Shown: one piece after another, positions 9,941 to 19,718 of the stretch | How the letters are laid out: every line of letters starts with the position of its first letter | How positions within the stretch are numbered: position 1 is the first letter of the stretch | Assembly: GCA_028821455.1 (NCBI GenBank) | Contig: JAPPGE010000023.1 | Span: 17,439 to 81,438, forward strand | DNA: 64,000 nt | Direction: 5' to 3' | Origin: a bacterium | GTDB lineage: Bacteria > Pseudomonadota > Alphaproteobacteria > SP197 | Made by a program: the position numbers and the translations under genes | Notes under the pieces: generated by a model | What the model was told of the DNA's origin: nothing | The model's database searches: none | Seen by the model: only the letters and a program-made list of their open reading frames with translations

Positions 9941-11191
9941 ATGAACTACCTGCCACGAATCGTCGATACCGAGTTGGAAGAACTGCTGGAGGCCTCCGGG
10001 GCGGTGCTCATCGAAGGCCCAAAGGCTTGCGGGAAGACGGCAACCGCCATGCGTGCAGCCGCGAGCAAGGTATTGCTGGACATCGACGACAATGCCCGAC
10101 GCCTGATCGGCGTCGATCCTGTGCTTGCACTCGAAGGCGACACGCCGCGCCTGATCGATGAATGGCAGTTGGAGCCCACACTGTGGAATCATGTTCGCAG
10201 GACGGTCGACCGGCGTTCCCGATCCGGCCAGTTCATCCTCACCGGCTCGGCGGTTCCCGCAGATGATACGACCCGCCATACCGGCGCCGGACGCATTACC
10301 CGACTTCGCATGCGCCCGCTGTCGCTCTACGAGGCGGGTCACTCTTCCGGCGAGATGTCACTGCGAAGGCTCCTTGACGGCGAGCATCAGCGTGCACAGC
10401 GATCCGATCTTTCAATTGCGTCCGTTGCTGAACTCGTGTGCGCCGGCGGCTGGCCGGGACACACCGGCAAACCTCTGAGGTCGGTTCTTCGCGTGAACCA
10501 GGGCTACCTCGACGAGATCTGCCGTGTCGACGTCTCCAGAGTCAGTGAAAGAAGGAGAGACCCCGTCAAGGTGGCGCGCCTTCTGCGGTCGTTGGCCCGC
10601 AATGTCGCAACTCCTGTCGCGATGGCGAAGCTGGCGCGCGATGTCGGGAACGACTTTGACGGCATGAAGGTGGATACGATCGTCGGGTATCTCGAAGCGC
10701 TGGAGCGCCTCATGGTGATCGAGGACCAGCCCGCATGGTCGCCGCACTTGAGGTCGCGCACGACGCTCCGGGCAACACCTGTGAGACACTTCGCTGACCC
10801 TTCGCTGGCCGTGGCGGCTCTGCGGGCCACGCCTCTACGTCTGACTGCCGATCCGGAGTTCCTCGGTCTCCTGTTCGAGTCCATGGTCATCCGAGACTTG
10901 CGCATCTATGCGCAGGCGGCGGATGCCCAGGTGTTTCACTACCGGGAGAAGGAAGGGCTGGAGGTCGACGCCATCGTTGAAGCGGCAGACGGGCGCTGGG
11001 CAGCATTCGAGATCAAGCTGGGCGAACGCTGGGTGCCGGAGGGCATGAAGAGCCTGAACAGACTGGCAAGGCGGATGGAGGAGAGCGACCACGAAAAACC
11101 GTCGGCGCTTGCGGTCATCTTGCCGAACGGTTACGGCCACGCGGACATGCAGAATGTGGGCGTCATCCCGATTGGCGCGCTGGGGCCATGA
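9941..11191 (+). CDS. AAA ATPase with C-terminal DUF4143 (ORC/STAND-like, 'ATP-binding protein')
   Basis: A 416-aa protein. The N-terminal AAA_14-type domain has Walker A GPKACGKT (res 26-33), a Walker B-like LIDEWQ (~res 71) and the LTGSA sensor (~res 99). The C-terminal DUF4143 ends in a PD-(D/E)XK-like core, GLEVDAIVEA...FEIKLG. Proteins of this architecture are widespread in accessory regions and their function is unsettled; antitoxin or NTPase-switch roles have been proposed. It lies on the opposite strand inside the otherwise conserved recN-ligA pair, behind a repeat array, so horizontal insertion is likely. Confidence 0.9.
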   Translation: MNYLPRIVDTELEELLEASGAVLIEGPKACGKTATAMRAAASKVLLDIDDNARRLIGVDPVLALEGDTPRLIDEWQLEPTLWNHVRRTVDRRSRSGQFILTGSAVPADDTTRHTGAGRITRLRMRPLSLYEAGHSSGEMSLRRLLDGEHQRAQRSDLSIASVAELVCAGGWPGHTGKPLRSVLRVNQGYLDEICRVDVSRVSERRRDPVKVARLLRSLARNVATPVAMAKLARDVGNDFDGMKVDTIVGYLEALERLMVIEDQPAWSPHLRSRTTLRATPVRHFADPSLAVAALRATPLRLTADPEFLGLLFESMVIRDLRIYAQAADAQVFHYREKEGLEVDAIVEAADGRWAAFEIKLGERWVPEGMKSLNRLARRMEESDHEKPSALAVILPNGYGHADMQNVGVIPIGALGP

Positions 11192-11239
11192 ACCTGCGCG
11201 AACACGACGAAAGGTCTCTGCCAAATGACACGGAACGCT

Positions 11240-11257
11240 GACGGATGAACTGACCTG
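11240..11257. repeat. Direct repeat flanking the ATPase gene (downstream copy)
   Basis: gacggatgaactgacctg here matches gacggatgaactacctg at 9936-9952, which spans the ATPase start codon: 12 identical bases, then 5 more after a 1-nt gap. The two copies bracket the ATPase gene almost exactly. The remainder of 11192-11447 shows no gene. Confidence 0.5.
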
Positions 11258-11447
11258 GGCCAGGGCAACCGGGTCGTTTCCCACCAGAAACTTCGACAAG
11301 GGCTCCCGCGCCCTGCGGTCGACACCTCAGGGGTTATCATCCAGGGGCTGTGAAAGGCCTCGATGAACGTCAAGCGCGGTGCCCCTCCAGATCTCGGGAA
11401 TGCCGGCCGGCGCTTTGAGCCGACACCTTGGCGACAGGTTGCTGTTG

Positions 11448-13100
11448 TCATGGCTTGAGGAGGCTTGCGGCGGCGGCGCGGGATTCTTCGGTTATCTGGG
11501 CTCCGGCCAGCATGCGCGCCAGTTCCTCCCGGCGATCGTTGCCGGACAGCGTTCGCGCCCGTGCAACGGCCGTGTCGTCCCTGGAAAGAAGAATGTGGTG
11601 GTCGGCATGCGCCGCCACCTGGGGGGCATGGGTCACGACGAGAACCTGGGCACGCTGACCGAGACGGCGCAGCCGATCGCCGATTGCATCCGAGACCGCG
11701 CCACCCACGCCGCTGTCAATCTCGTCGAAGATGAGGGTGCCCGCCGGCTCGTCGCCCTGTCCGGCGACTCTCAGGGCGAGCATGAATCGCGACAACTCGC
11801 CCCCCGAGGCGATCCTGCCGAGCGGGCCGGGAGCGGCCCCGGGTGTCGTCACCACCGTGAACTGCACGGTTTCCGCGCCATCGGCACCCCACGCATCGGT
11901 CTCCCGAGCATCGAGGCGGGTGGCAAAGACCGCATGGTCCATCCGCAGCGGCGCCAGTTCCGCCGTCACTGCCGCATCGAGGGAATGCGCCGCCTTCCGG
12001 CGGCGTTGTCCAAGAACATCGCAGGCACTCCGGAACACGTCCCGCAGGCGGACCTCATCTTCCCTGGCGGCAACCACCTCCGCCTCAAGATCCTCCAGCG
12101 CCGCAAGATCGCGAGCCAGGTTCTCCCGCACTTCAAGGAGTCCGGCCACCGTTGTCCGGTGGCGCCGTGCGGCGCTCTTCAGGGCGAACAGGCGTTCCTC
12201 GATCTCGTCGAGCCGGTCGGCTTCATTCTCGAGTCCCGCAGCCGCTCGCGCCAGAGCGGAGGAGGCTTCTGCAGTCTCGACCAGGGCGCGGTCGACAGCG
12301 CCAAGGGCATCATCGACGAGGCCGCCGGCGACGTCCCTGACCCGCACCAGAGCAGCGCTGGCGGTGGCGAGTCCTTCATCGACACTTCGCTCTCCGGCAA
12401 GCGCCTCTGCGGCGATGTCCATCGCTTCGGCCACGTTGCGGCTGTTGGCGAGCCTGGTTCGCGTGGCTGTGAGAACATCCTCCTCGTCCTCGCCGGGATC
12501 AAGCATCTCGAGGTCACGGAGGTCGCCGGCAAAGATGTCCGCTGTCTCCCATCGTCCGGTCTGGTCGGATTCGAGTCGCTCCAGCTTCTGTTTCGCCTGC
12601 TGCCATGCCGCAAAGGCCTGCCCGACCCCGTCGACGGCCTCCCGGTTGTCGGCGAAGGCATCGAGCAGCATCCGGTGGGTCGCAGGCCTCAACAATCCGC
12701 GCTGGTCCTGCTGACCATGGCACTCGACGATGTGATCGCCAATCTCCCTCAAAAGGGTCACGCCGATGACCTCGTCGTTGGCATGGGCCAGGCTGCGACC
12801 ATCCACCCTGACCTGCCGACGTACGACGAGTTCCTCGTCGCATTCGATGCCCCGCTCTTCGAGCATGCCGATGATGGCGCTCTCCCGGCAGATGCGGAAG
12901 GTGGCCGTGACCGACGCCTTCTCGGCACCGGGCCGGATCATGGAAACATCGGCACGGCGGCCGATGACAAGCCCCAGTGCATCGAGAAGAATCGACTTGC
13001 CGGCTCCGGTTTCACCGGTGAGAACCGTCAGCCCATCGCCGAACTCGAGATCGATGCGTTCGATGACCGCCAGGTTGCGGACGCTGAGCGAAGTCAGCAT
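11448..13100 (-). CDS. recN: DNA repair protein RecN
   Basis: A 550-aa SMC-like ATPase acting in double-strand-break repair. Starts MLTSLSVRNLAVIERIDLEF, then Walker A GETGAGKS (~res 30), ECHGQQDQ after the first globular part, a long coiled-coil middle, the ABC signature ASGGELSRFMLALR (~res 440) and Walker B LIFDEIDSGVGG. Full length for the family. It follows bamD by ~50 bp on the same strand, the usual alphaproteobacterial order. Confidence 0.97.
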   Translation of the reverse strand: MLTSLSVRNLAVIERIDLEFGDGLTVLTGETGAGKSILLDALGLVIGRRADVSMIRPGAEKASVTATFRICRESAIIGMLEERGIECDEELVVRRQVRVDGRSLAHANDEVIGVTLLREIGDHIVECHGQQDQRGLLRPATHRMLLDAFADNREAVDGVGQAFAAWQQAKQKLERLESDQTGRWETADIFAGDLRDLEMLDPGEDEEDVLTATRTRLANSRNVAEAMDIAAEALAGERSVDEGLATASAALVRVRDVAGGLVDDALGAVDRALVETAEASSALARAAAGLENEADRLDEIEERLFALKSAARRHRTTVAGLLEVRENLARDLAALEDLEAEVVAAREDEVRLRDVFRSACDVLGQRRRKAAHSLDAAVTAELAPLRMDHAVFATRLDARETDAWGADGAETVQFTVVTTPGAAPGPLGRIASGGELSRFMLALRVAGQGDEPAGTLIFDEIDSGVGGAVSDAIGDRLRRLGQRAQVLVVTHAPQVAAHADHHILLSRDDTAVARARTLSGNDRREELARMLAGAQITEESRAAAASLLKP

Positions 13101-13151
13101 GACGGTGACCGGCTCACCTCATGCAGCTGTGCGGGGCCGGACATCGCCGCC

Positions 13152-13910
13152 TCAGGGAAGCAACTGGTGCTGCGCCAGCAATGACCAGGCATCCTCGTAC
13201 CAGACGCTGCCGGGATAGTTATGGGCAAGGACCGCCGCTGATTCACGCGCTTGGAGAATGAGTCCGAGCGCCAGGTATGTCTCCACGAGGCGGAACAGCG
13301 CCTCGGGGACATGGGATGTCGTCTGGTAGTGGTCGATGACCGTGCTGAACCGATTGACAGACGCGATGTAGGCGCCGCGACGCTGGTACCAGCGGCCGAT
13401 GTCCATCTCCTTGCCCGCGAGGTGGTCGAGGGTCAGCTCCAGCTTGAGGGTGGCATCGCGGCTGTAGGGCGAATCCGGGAAGAGTCGCAGCAGCTCGAGA
13501 AAGGCATCCCGCGACTTTTCAGCCATGCGCTGGTCGCGTTCCACGTCCGAGATGCGTTCATAGTAGCTCTGGGCAATGAGATAATAGGCGTAGACCGCGT
13601 TCTCGTTGCCCGGATGGGATTCGATGAAGCGGGAAGCGGAGGCGACTGCCGCCTCGAAATCGCCTTGCAGATAACTGGCATACGCGGACATGACCTGGGC
13701 ATGCTTCGCCCATTGCGAGTAGGGGTGCTGTCGCTCGACTTCCTCGAATTCGGCCACCGCGAGGCTGCGTTCTCCAGCCTCGAGCAGATTGACCGCATTG
13801 TTGTAGATCTCCTCGACCGGTCTCTCCACGTACGTGTCCGGGTCATCCGTACCGCAGGCAGCCAGAGTCGCCATGATGACGAGAGCCAGAATCCCTCTTG
13901 CCGCAACCAT
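13152..13910 (-). CDS. bamD: Outer-membrane assembly lipoprotein BamD (ComL)
   Basis: A 252-aa TPR lipoprotein of the BAM complex. The start at 13910 is preferred because AAAGGG lies 6 nt upstream; an ATG two codons earlier abuts that site. The signal peptide ends in the lipobox LAAC (Cys ~res 19). Helical repeats follow, with the family segment IYNNAVNLLEAGERSLAVAEFEEVERQHPYSQWA and later AYYLIAQSYYERI. Heads bamD-recN. The canonical upstream lpxC is not here; a helicase gene diverges instead. Confidence 0.95.
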   Translation of the reverse strand: MVAARGILALVIMATLAACGTDDPDTYVERPVEEIYNNAVNLLEAGERSLAVAEFEEVERQHPYSQWAKHAQVMSAYASYLQGDFEAAVASASRFIESHPGNENAVYAYYLIAQSYYERISDVERDQRMAEKSRDAFLELLRLFPDSPYSRDATLKLELTLDHLAGKEMDIGRWYQRRGAYIASVNRFSTVIDHYQTTSHVPEALFRLVETYLALGLILQARESAAVLAHNYPGSVWYEDAWSLLAQHQLLP

Positions 13911-14167
13911 GCACATCCCTTTGCCTGCCTGCCTCACGATAGCACCCGACCGGGTCCGGTGCATCCGTACGCAGCACCCGGTTCCCGATGGCGGGTCATG
14001 GCGCCATCCGGTGACGCCGGCTGGCCCCTGCCGGTGAAGTCGGTACGGAGATTCATGGCCCTTTCCCTTGCAGAGAGGCAGCACCATTGACATAGACGCG
14101 GGCGCATGGTGCGGCAAGGGCCGAGAGACTCCTTGCAACTGATCCGCTTCACGGTGAAGGTGCCGCC

Positions 14168-16639
14168 ATGCCTCGTTCCGAAATGCGCCTTTCCGCCGTT
14201 CTCGGTCCGACCAACACGGGCAAGACACACCTCGCCGTCGAACGCATGCTGGCGTACCGCAGCGGCATGATCGGCCTGCCGTTGCGGCTGCTGGCCAGGG
14301 AAATCTACGATCGCGTGGTCGCCAGCAAGGGCAGAGGTGCAACTGCGCTCGTCACCGGCGAGGAGCGCATCGTGCCCGAACGGGCCCGCTACTTCGTCTG
14401 CACCACGGAATCCATGCCGCTCGACATGGACGTCGAGTTTCTCGCGGTGGACGAGATCCAGCTCGCTGCCGATGCAGAGCGTGGTCACGTGTTCACCGAC
14501 CGCCTCCTGAGAGCAAGGGGACGGGAGGAAACCATCCTGATGGGCGCTGCCACCATGCGTCCCGCCATTCGGGAACTCCTTCCCGATGTGCGACCGGTGG
14601 TCAGGCCGCGGTTCTCGGACCTCTCCTATGCAGGATCCACCCGCCTGGCACGTCTGCCGCCGCGCAGCGCCGTAGTCGCCTTCTCGATTCCCGATGTCTA
14701 CGAAATCGCGGACATCCTGCGCCGCCAGCGCGGCGGATGTGCCGTGGTTCTCGGCGCTCTCTCCCCCAGGGCGCGCAATGCTCAGGTCGCCATGTACCAA
14801 GCCGGCGACGTCGAGCACATCGTCGCCACCGATGCCATCGGCATGGGCCTCAACATGGATGTCAACCATGTCGCCTTCGCCGCGCTGCGCAAGTTCGACG
14901 GCAGAAGGGTCAAGACCCTGGCGGCACACGAACTGGCACAGATCGCCGGACGCGCCGGGCGCCACACCAACGACGGCACCTTCGGTGTGACCGCCACGCT
15001 GGCGGGCATGGAACCGTCTCTCGTCCAGGCCATCGAAAACCACAGGTTCGACGACGTCGGCTCACTCATGTGGCGCAATCCGGATCTCGATTTCCGCAGC
15101 TGTCTCGCGCTCCTGAAGAGCCTGGAAGAGCGCCCGCGCAGCGCCTTTCTCGTGCGTGCCGGCGAAGCGGATGATCACCGGGCACTGGCTAGTCTCGTCC
15201 GCGATGCCGACATCACGCGCCTCGCCTCGCACCCCGAGGCGGTCCGCCTGCTGTGGGAGGTCTGCCGGGTACCTGACTACCGCAAGGTCATGCACGACCA
15301 CCACGTGCGACTCCTCGCCCACATCTATCGCCATCTGGCCGGGCCGAAGATGCGGCTGCCCGAGGACTGGGTACATCGCAGCATCACCCGCCTCGACCGG
15401 ACCGGCGGCGATATCGACCTGTTGATGAGCCGCATCGCCCACATCCGCACCTGGACCTACATCTCCCATCGCTCGGACTGGGTGGAGGACCACGCCAGTC
15501 TGCGGGAAGAAGCCCGCGCCATCGAGAACCGCCTCTCCGATGCCCTTCACGAACAGCTCATCCAGCGCTTTGTCGACCGCCGCATGGCCTTGGTTGCCAT
15601 GCGGCTGGGACAGGGCGAGGCACTAGACATCCATGTCGATGGCGACGGTCGCATCATGGTCGAGGGAGAAACGACGGATCGCCTGCAGGGATTCCGCCTG
15701 ATGCGTCCGGCACGCACGGGCCGCGCGCTCGATCGGGTGCTCGCCGGCGAGACGCGCCGCATCGCCGCCCGCGAAGTGGCAGGCCGCGTGGAGATGCTGG
15801 TGTCGGAGGACGGAGAGAACCTTGAGGTGGACAGCGCTCTGCTGGTGCGCTGGCGCGGCGATCCTGTCGCCCGTCTTGCGACAGGCCGCTCGATTGTCGA
15901 GCCGGGGTTCACGGTCCTTGCCTCGGACATCCTGAGCGACACTGGCGCCCGGAGGGTCAGGGCAGTGATCGATCGATGGTTTGCCCGACGGCTCTCCGGA
16001 AGCCTGGAGCCGCTTCTCGCCCTCGCGCATGCCGGGTTCGAGGGAGCCGCGCGGGGCATCGCCTTCCAGCTCGTCGAGGGTCTCGGGGTCTCGACGGAAC
16101 GCACCTGTCTTGACCTGGTCCGCGGTCTCGATGACGCCGACCGGCGCCGGCTGACCACCTTCGGGGTCCGTTTCGGCACCCGTGCGGTCTTCGTCAGGCC
16201 CATGATGTCGTCACCGGATCTCGCCTTGCGATCCATTCTGTGGGCCGTCGCCCACGACCACGGCACGGCACCGGGCGTCCCGTCGAAGGGCGAGGTCGCA
16301 CTCACGGCAGATCCATCCCTTCCCGATTCCTTCTGGCACGCGATCGGCTATACGCAACTCGGCACCCGCGCCCTGCGTGTCGACATGGCCGAGAGACTGG
16401 CCGCCCGGATGCGCAAGCTGACACGACGCGGATGGGCCCCGGCGCCCGGCGACCTCGTCTCCTTGTCGGGATCGAGCCGCGAGGCGTTCGCCGGCATTGC
16501 CGAAGCCCTGGGGTTTCGTGTGCGCATCGTTGACGGCGACGTACTCCTCGCCCAGGTGCGACGGCGGCCGAACAGGCCGGACCTGCCCGATCCCTCCTCG
16601 CCCTTCGTCGGCCTTGCAAAGATGAAGGTCGCCCGATGA
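14168..16639 (+). CDS. SUV3-like DEAD/DExH RNA helicase
   Basis: An 823-aa superfamily-2 helicase similar to mitochondrial SUV3. Motifs: Walker A GPTNTGKT (~res 13-20), LPLRLLAREIYD, a DEIQ box at the Walker B site, then motif VI-like IAGRAGRH after NMDVNHVAF. The long C-terminal half contains the helicase-associated bundle. RNA unwinding or turnover is the expected role. Its stop overlaps the S4-protein start (ATGA), so both RNA-binding proteins are co-translated. Confidence 0.92.
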   Translation: MPRSEMRLSAVLGPTNTGKTHLAVERMLAYRSGMIGLPLRLLAREIYDRVVASKGRGATALVTGEERIVPERARYFVCTTESMPLDMDVEFLAVDEIQLAADAERGHVFTDRLLRARGREETILMGAATMRPAIRELLPDVRPVVRPRFSDLSYAGSTRLARLPPRSAVVAFSIPDVYEIADILRRQRGGCAVVLGALSPRARNAQVAMYQAGDVEHIVATDAIGMGLNMDVNHVAFAALRKFDGRRVKTLAAHELAQIAGRAGRHTNDGTFGVTATLAGMEPSLVQAIENHRFDDVGSLMWRNPDLDFRSCLALLKSLEERPRSAFLVRAGEADDHRALASLVRDADITRLASHPEAVRLLWEVCRVPDYRKVMHDHHVRLLAHIYRHLAGPKMRLPEDWVHRSITRLDRTGGDIDLLMSRIAHIRTWTYISHRSDWVEDHASLREEARAIENRLSDALHEQLIQRFVDRRMALVAMRLGQGEALDIHVDGDGRIMVEGETTDRLQGFRLMRPARTGRALDRVLAGETRRIAAREVAGRVEMLVSEDGENLEVDSALLVRWRGDPVARLATGRSIVEPGFTVLASDILSDTGARRVRAVIDRWFARRLSGSLEPLLALAHAGFEGAARGIAFQLVEGLGVSTERTCLDLVRGLDDADRRRLTTFGVRFGTRAVFVRPMMSSPDLALRSILWAVAHDHGTAPGVPSKGEVALTADPSLPDSFWHAIGYTQLGTRALRVDMAERLAARMRKLTRRGWAPAPGDLVSLSGSSREAFAGIAEALGFRVRIVDGDVLLAQVRRRPNRPDLPDPSSPFVGLAKMKVAR

Positions 16640-16917
16640 ACACCGTCGCCATGCGCATCGACAGGTGGCTGTGGCATGCCCGGTTCTTCAAGACCAGGTC
16701 CATGGCAACGCAACTCGTGGCGAGCGGCCGCCTGCGGCTCAACCGGCGGCGGGTCACCAAGTCCCACGGCACACTCCATCCGGGTGACATCCTCACCTTC
16801 CCGCAGAATCGCCGCGTGCGTGTCATTCGGGTTATCGCCATGTCGACCCGGCGGGGACCCGCCCGGGAGGCCGCGGGCCTTTACGAGGACCTGACACCGA
16901 CCGATTGTCCAACTTGA
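16636..16917 (+). CDS. S4-domain RNA-binding protein (HslR-like)
   Basis: A 93-aa protein with the S4 signature MRIDRWLWHARFFKTRSMATQLVASG followed by RLNRRRVTKSHGTLHPGDILTF. HslR-type S4 proteins bind stalled 50S subunits carrying nascent chains; a role in rRNA binding is inferred. ATGA overlap with the helicase. Confidence 0.92.
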   Translation: MNTVAMRIDRWLWHARFFKTRSMATQLVASGRLRLNRRRVTKSHGTLHPGDILTFPQNRRVRVIRVIAMSTRRGPAREAAGLYEDLTPTDCPT

Positions 16918-16954
16918 CCGCGGTGGAGTCTTTCTGCCATGACGCATCCTCAAG

Positions 16955-17434
16955 ATGTTCGCCCGGATCAGAAAACTCCTCGATATGGGTGCGTCCGACA
17001 CGTCCCCGTCGCCGTCACCTGAAGAAGAGCTGCGCATGGCATCGGCCTGCATCCTCGTCGAGGCGGCACTGGTCGACGGCCACGTCGATGAACGCGAGAT
17101 GCAGCACATTCACGACGTGCTCCAAGATCACTTCGGTCTCGACACCGGTGAAGTGCAGATCCTTGTCGACGAGGCCACGCGGATTGCCGGAGATGCGGTG
17201 TGCTGGCACCGGTTCACGAGGGTTCTCAAGGCAGAGTTCGATGCCGCGGAGCGGTTGAGCATGATGCAGCGGCTGTGGCAGGTGGTTCTCGCCGACGGCG
17301 AACTCCACGCGTATGAGGATTCGCTGGTGCGCAGAATCGCCGGTCTGCTGCACATCGATGATGGCGACCGGGCGCTGGCAAAGAAACGCGCCCAGGCATG
17401 CCTGGCGCGAATGGAGCCATCTCCTCCCACTTGA
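16955..17434 (+). CDS. TerB-like domain protein
   Basis: A 159-aa, mostly helical protein with two TerB-like metal-binding helices: [19 protein letters not shown] and [25 protein letters not shown], each with the DG-x-(x)-E/D pattern. The product is commonly annotated as a tellurite-resistance TerB family protein; true function unknown. It sits between the S4 gene and the ferredoxin. No strong ribosome-binding site is seen before the ATG. Confidence 0.85.
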   Translation: MFARIRKLLDMGASDTSPSPSPEEELRMASACILVEAALVDGHVDEREMQHIHDVLQDHFGLDTGEVQILVDEATRIAGDAVCWHRFTRVLKAEFDAAERLSMMQRLWQVVLADGELHAYEDSLVRRIAGLLHIDDGDRALAKKRAQACLARMEPSPPT

Positions 17435-17511
17435 CGGTCGACCTGGAAGTCCCAGATAACCATGACGACCCGACCGACACCTTCACATCTCTTCAGGGCG
17501 TGGAGACCTTC

Positions 17512-17844
17512 ATGACCTACATCGTTGTTGAGTCCTGCATACGGTGCAAACTGACCGACTGCGTCGAGGTCTGTCCCGTGGACTGCTTCTACGAAGGCGA
17601 GAACATGCTGGTGATCCACCCGGACGAGTGCATCGACTGCGGGGTGTGTGAGCCCGAATGCCCTGTCGACGCGATCAAGCCGGACACCGACCCCGGTCTC
17701 GAGGAGTGGCTGGAGATCAACAGGGAGTACGCGGAAGTCTGGCCCAACATCACCCGCCAGAAGGATCACCCTGCGGATTCCGACGAATGGCGCGACGTGA
17801 AGGACAAGAAGAAGTTCTTCAGCCCCAACCCGGGTGACGGTTGA
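17512..17844 (+). CDS. fdxA: Seven-iron ferredoxin FdxA
   Basis: A 110-aa ferredoxin starting [13 protein letters not shown] at 17512, with GGAG 7 nt upstream. Cysteines C9, C12, C17, C21, C40, C43, C46 and C50 give the 3Fe-4S plus 4Fe-4S pattern; the C-terminal extension with [10 protein letters not shown] is typical. Small soluble electron carrier. A 17398 start is only a shadow extension. Confidence 0.97.
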   Translation: MTYIVVESCIRCKLTDCVEVCPVDCFYEGENMLVIHPDECIDCGVCEPECPVDAIKPDTDPGLEEWLEINREYAEVWPNITRQKDHPADSDEWRDVKDKKKFFSPNPGDG

Positions 17845-17895
17845 GGGTTCTCTCGACTCCGGTTCACTCATGTGCAGGTTGTGTCACCCGGGTGT

Positions 17896-17913
17896 GCGCC
17901 CGGTACCGGGCGC
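17896..17913. terminator. Perfect 18-bp palindrome after fdxA
   Basis: GCGCCCGGTACCGGGCGC, self-complementary over all 18 bp, lies ~50 bp past the fdxA stop and before the convergent XRE gene. A smaller palindrome, CACCCGGGTG, precedes it at 17885-17894. A bidirectional terminator is likely, although no T-tract follows. Confidence 0.45.
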
Positions 17914-18062
17914 GCCTCGCGTCGCCTGATGGGCGTCGGCACCTGAGCCCGTCACGTCCCGTGATCCATGAACAGATCAACACGGGCAGTCATGCGTTTG
18001 CTGCAACTTCGGGTTTCACACCATTCCGGGGGGAGGTTTGCGGCAAAGCTCTCGAACGTGCG

Positions 18063-18923
18063 TCAAGGCACATTGCGCGCAAGGTCCTCGAACCACTCCG
18101 GAACATTCCGCGGGTCGCCGTCGGCAACCCGCACCAAGCCATCGAAGTGCCGAGCCAGGCTGCGCACGCGTTCCGCCTGGCGAAAGGCGAGCGTCACGGA
18201 GCCAACGTAGACCACGCCGAGCAGCGGGCCGAATACGGTCATCGGTGCAGAGAAAATCTGGTGCGCGTCATGAATGAAAATGCGCAAGGTGGGGTAAAGG
18301 TGCTCGCAGACGTGCGCCATGCGCTCGAGTTGCGATCTGCGCACCGCAGCCTCAAGCCCGGACCAGTAGCCCTCGCCACGCGCAAAGCTCTCGATTTCGT
18401 GACGCGGCAACGCAATTTCATAGTCGGACATGTTCTGTCGCATCCAGTCCATCCTGGCCTCCATCGCCGCAATGGCCTGCCCCGGCGTCTTGCCAAGATG
18501 GGCGTGATACTCCCACTGAAGCACCTCGCGGGTCTTGAGCAGCTCGGGCAACGATGTGGGAACGTGCCGAATCTTGTATCCCGCTGCTTCCCGGTGCCAT
18601 TCAAGAAGCCTATCATCGGATGATGTGCGAGCGGCGGCTTCCACCCGTATCCCGTCTTCCACGACGTCGCCCGGCCGTTCCATGCGTTCGGTCAGCGCGG
18701 AGAGCCAATCCAGACTGACACCGAGTGCCGATGCGCAATTCGCCGCGAGGTGGACGCTGGGCAGCTGCACACTACCTTCGGCCAGGATCTTTCCGATGGT
18801 CGATCGCTGGGCGCCGGTGGCGGTGGCAAGGGCACTTCGATTCATGCCGGCGCTCTCCATGGCGGCCAGCATTCGTTGCCGAATCTGCACGGCGCGTTCA
18901 CGTTTGTCCATTATATTATCCAT
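18063..18923 (-). CDS. XRE-family helix-turn-helix regulator with a large C-terminal domain
   Basis: A 286-aa protein. The N-terminal HTH (~res 10-75) reads IRQRMLAAMESAGMNRSALATATGAQRSTIGKIL, with ALGVSLDWL at its end. The C-terminal ~190 residues (LLKTREVLQW, ARGEGYWSGLEAAVRRSQLERMAHV, FIHDAHQIF) distantly recall sensor domains of DUF5753-like regulators, but I cannot assign them. The upstream region 18905-18965 is very AT-rich against the GC-rich window, suggesting a promoter or autoregulatory site. It separates fdxA from carD, which are often closer. Confidence 0.75.
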   Translation of the reverse strand: MDNIMDKRERAVQIRQRMLAAMESAGMNRSALATATGAQRSTIGKILAEGSVQLPSVHLAANCASALGVSLDWLSALTERMERPGDVVEDGIRVEAAARTSSDDRLLEWHREAAGYKIRHVPTSLPELLKTREVLQWEYHAHLGKTPGQAIAAMEARMDWMRQNMSDYEIALPRHEIESFARGEGYWSGLEAAVRRSQLERMAHVCEHLYPTLRIFIHDAHQIFSAPMTVFGPLLGVVYVGSVTLAFRQAERVRSLARHFDGLVRVADGDPRNVPEWFEDLARNVP

Positions 18924-19033
18924 GATGTATTAAATTCTCTAGACAATAGTTTTATGTAGGTAATTTGCCTAATTCAACATGCGTTTTCGCTTTCCTATCT
19001 TTGCAATGTATCGGGTGCGAAGGGAGCACGAGG

Positions 19034-19462
19034 TTGGATACGAGGCGGCGAACGCTGGTCAAGGCGGCGGTCTGGCAGCTGCTGGGCTTCGCTACCATGA
19101 CGTTGACCGGCTGGATGTTCACTGGTTCCGCGACTCAAGGCGGTGCGATCGCCGTCACGGGAACGCTCTGCGGCTTTGTCACCTACGTCATCTATGAACG
19201 TGTCTGGTCCCGGATACGCTGGGGGCAACTCGGCACGCATGACGAGGACGGAAGCTTCCTCGGGGAGCGCCTTGCGACCCGTCTCGGCGCCAACCTGAAC
19301 GTGCGGAAGCGTAAGAGCCGACTGGTCACGCCTCAGTCGTTCTCCGCTTCCGGGGCCGTTCCCGGGTCGGCATCTGGCACGGAAAGTCGGATTGCGGGCA
19401 TGTCAACGCGCACGCCATCGTCCCGGTTTGCTGCCGAGTCCGGCATGATGAGCGGTTCCTGA
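19034..19462 (+). CDS. DUF2061 predicted membrane protein
   Basis: The conserved part DTRRRTLVKAAVWQLLGFATMTL...GFVTYVIYERVWSRIRWG matches DUF2061, a ~65-residue protein with two membrane helices. A TTG at 19034 has GGGAG 7 nt upstream and begins exactly at the conserved LDTRRR, so it is preferred to a TTG at 18965. The frame continues ~80 residues beyond the domain in low-complexity sequence, longer than usual. Function unknown. Confidence 0.75.
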   Translation: MDTRRRTLVKAAVWQLLGFATMTLTGWMFTGSATQGGAIAVTGTLCGFVTYVIYERVWSRIRWGQLGTHDEDGSFLGERLATRLGANLNVRKRKSRLVTPQSFSASGAVPGSASGTESRIAGMSTRTPSSRFAAESGMMSGS

Positions 19463-19524
19463 TCCGCTCGCGACCGCATGCTGCGAGTGAGCCTGCAGCC
19501 GCTCGCTTCAACGCAAACGTCTCA

Positions 19525-19542
19525 TGAAGGGTCTTCCCTTCA
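19525..19542. promoter_or_regulatory. Short stem-loop upstream of carD
   Basis: TGAAGGG and CCCTTCA pair perfectly around TCTT, ~60 bp past the DUF2061 stop and ~180 bp before carD. It could end the DUF2061 transcript or lie in the carD leader. Confidence 0.3.
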
Positions 19543-19718
19543 GGCCGTCATTCTGCTAGATTCGCGGCTCCCACACCCCGGGACCGGTGGCAAGGCCTTG
19601 GTGTCGTCCCGGCAGTCGGGATCACTGATGACAGAGTGCGGTGTCGGCGCCGTGATGTCGTGCGCGGTCCCCGGGGCAATGATCAAGCAAGAAGAAAGGG
19701 TCAGCAGGTTACCCGACA

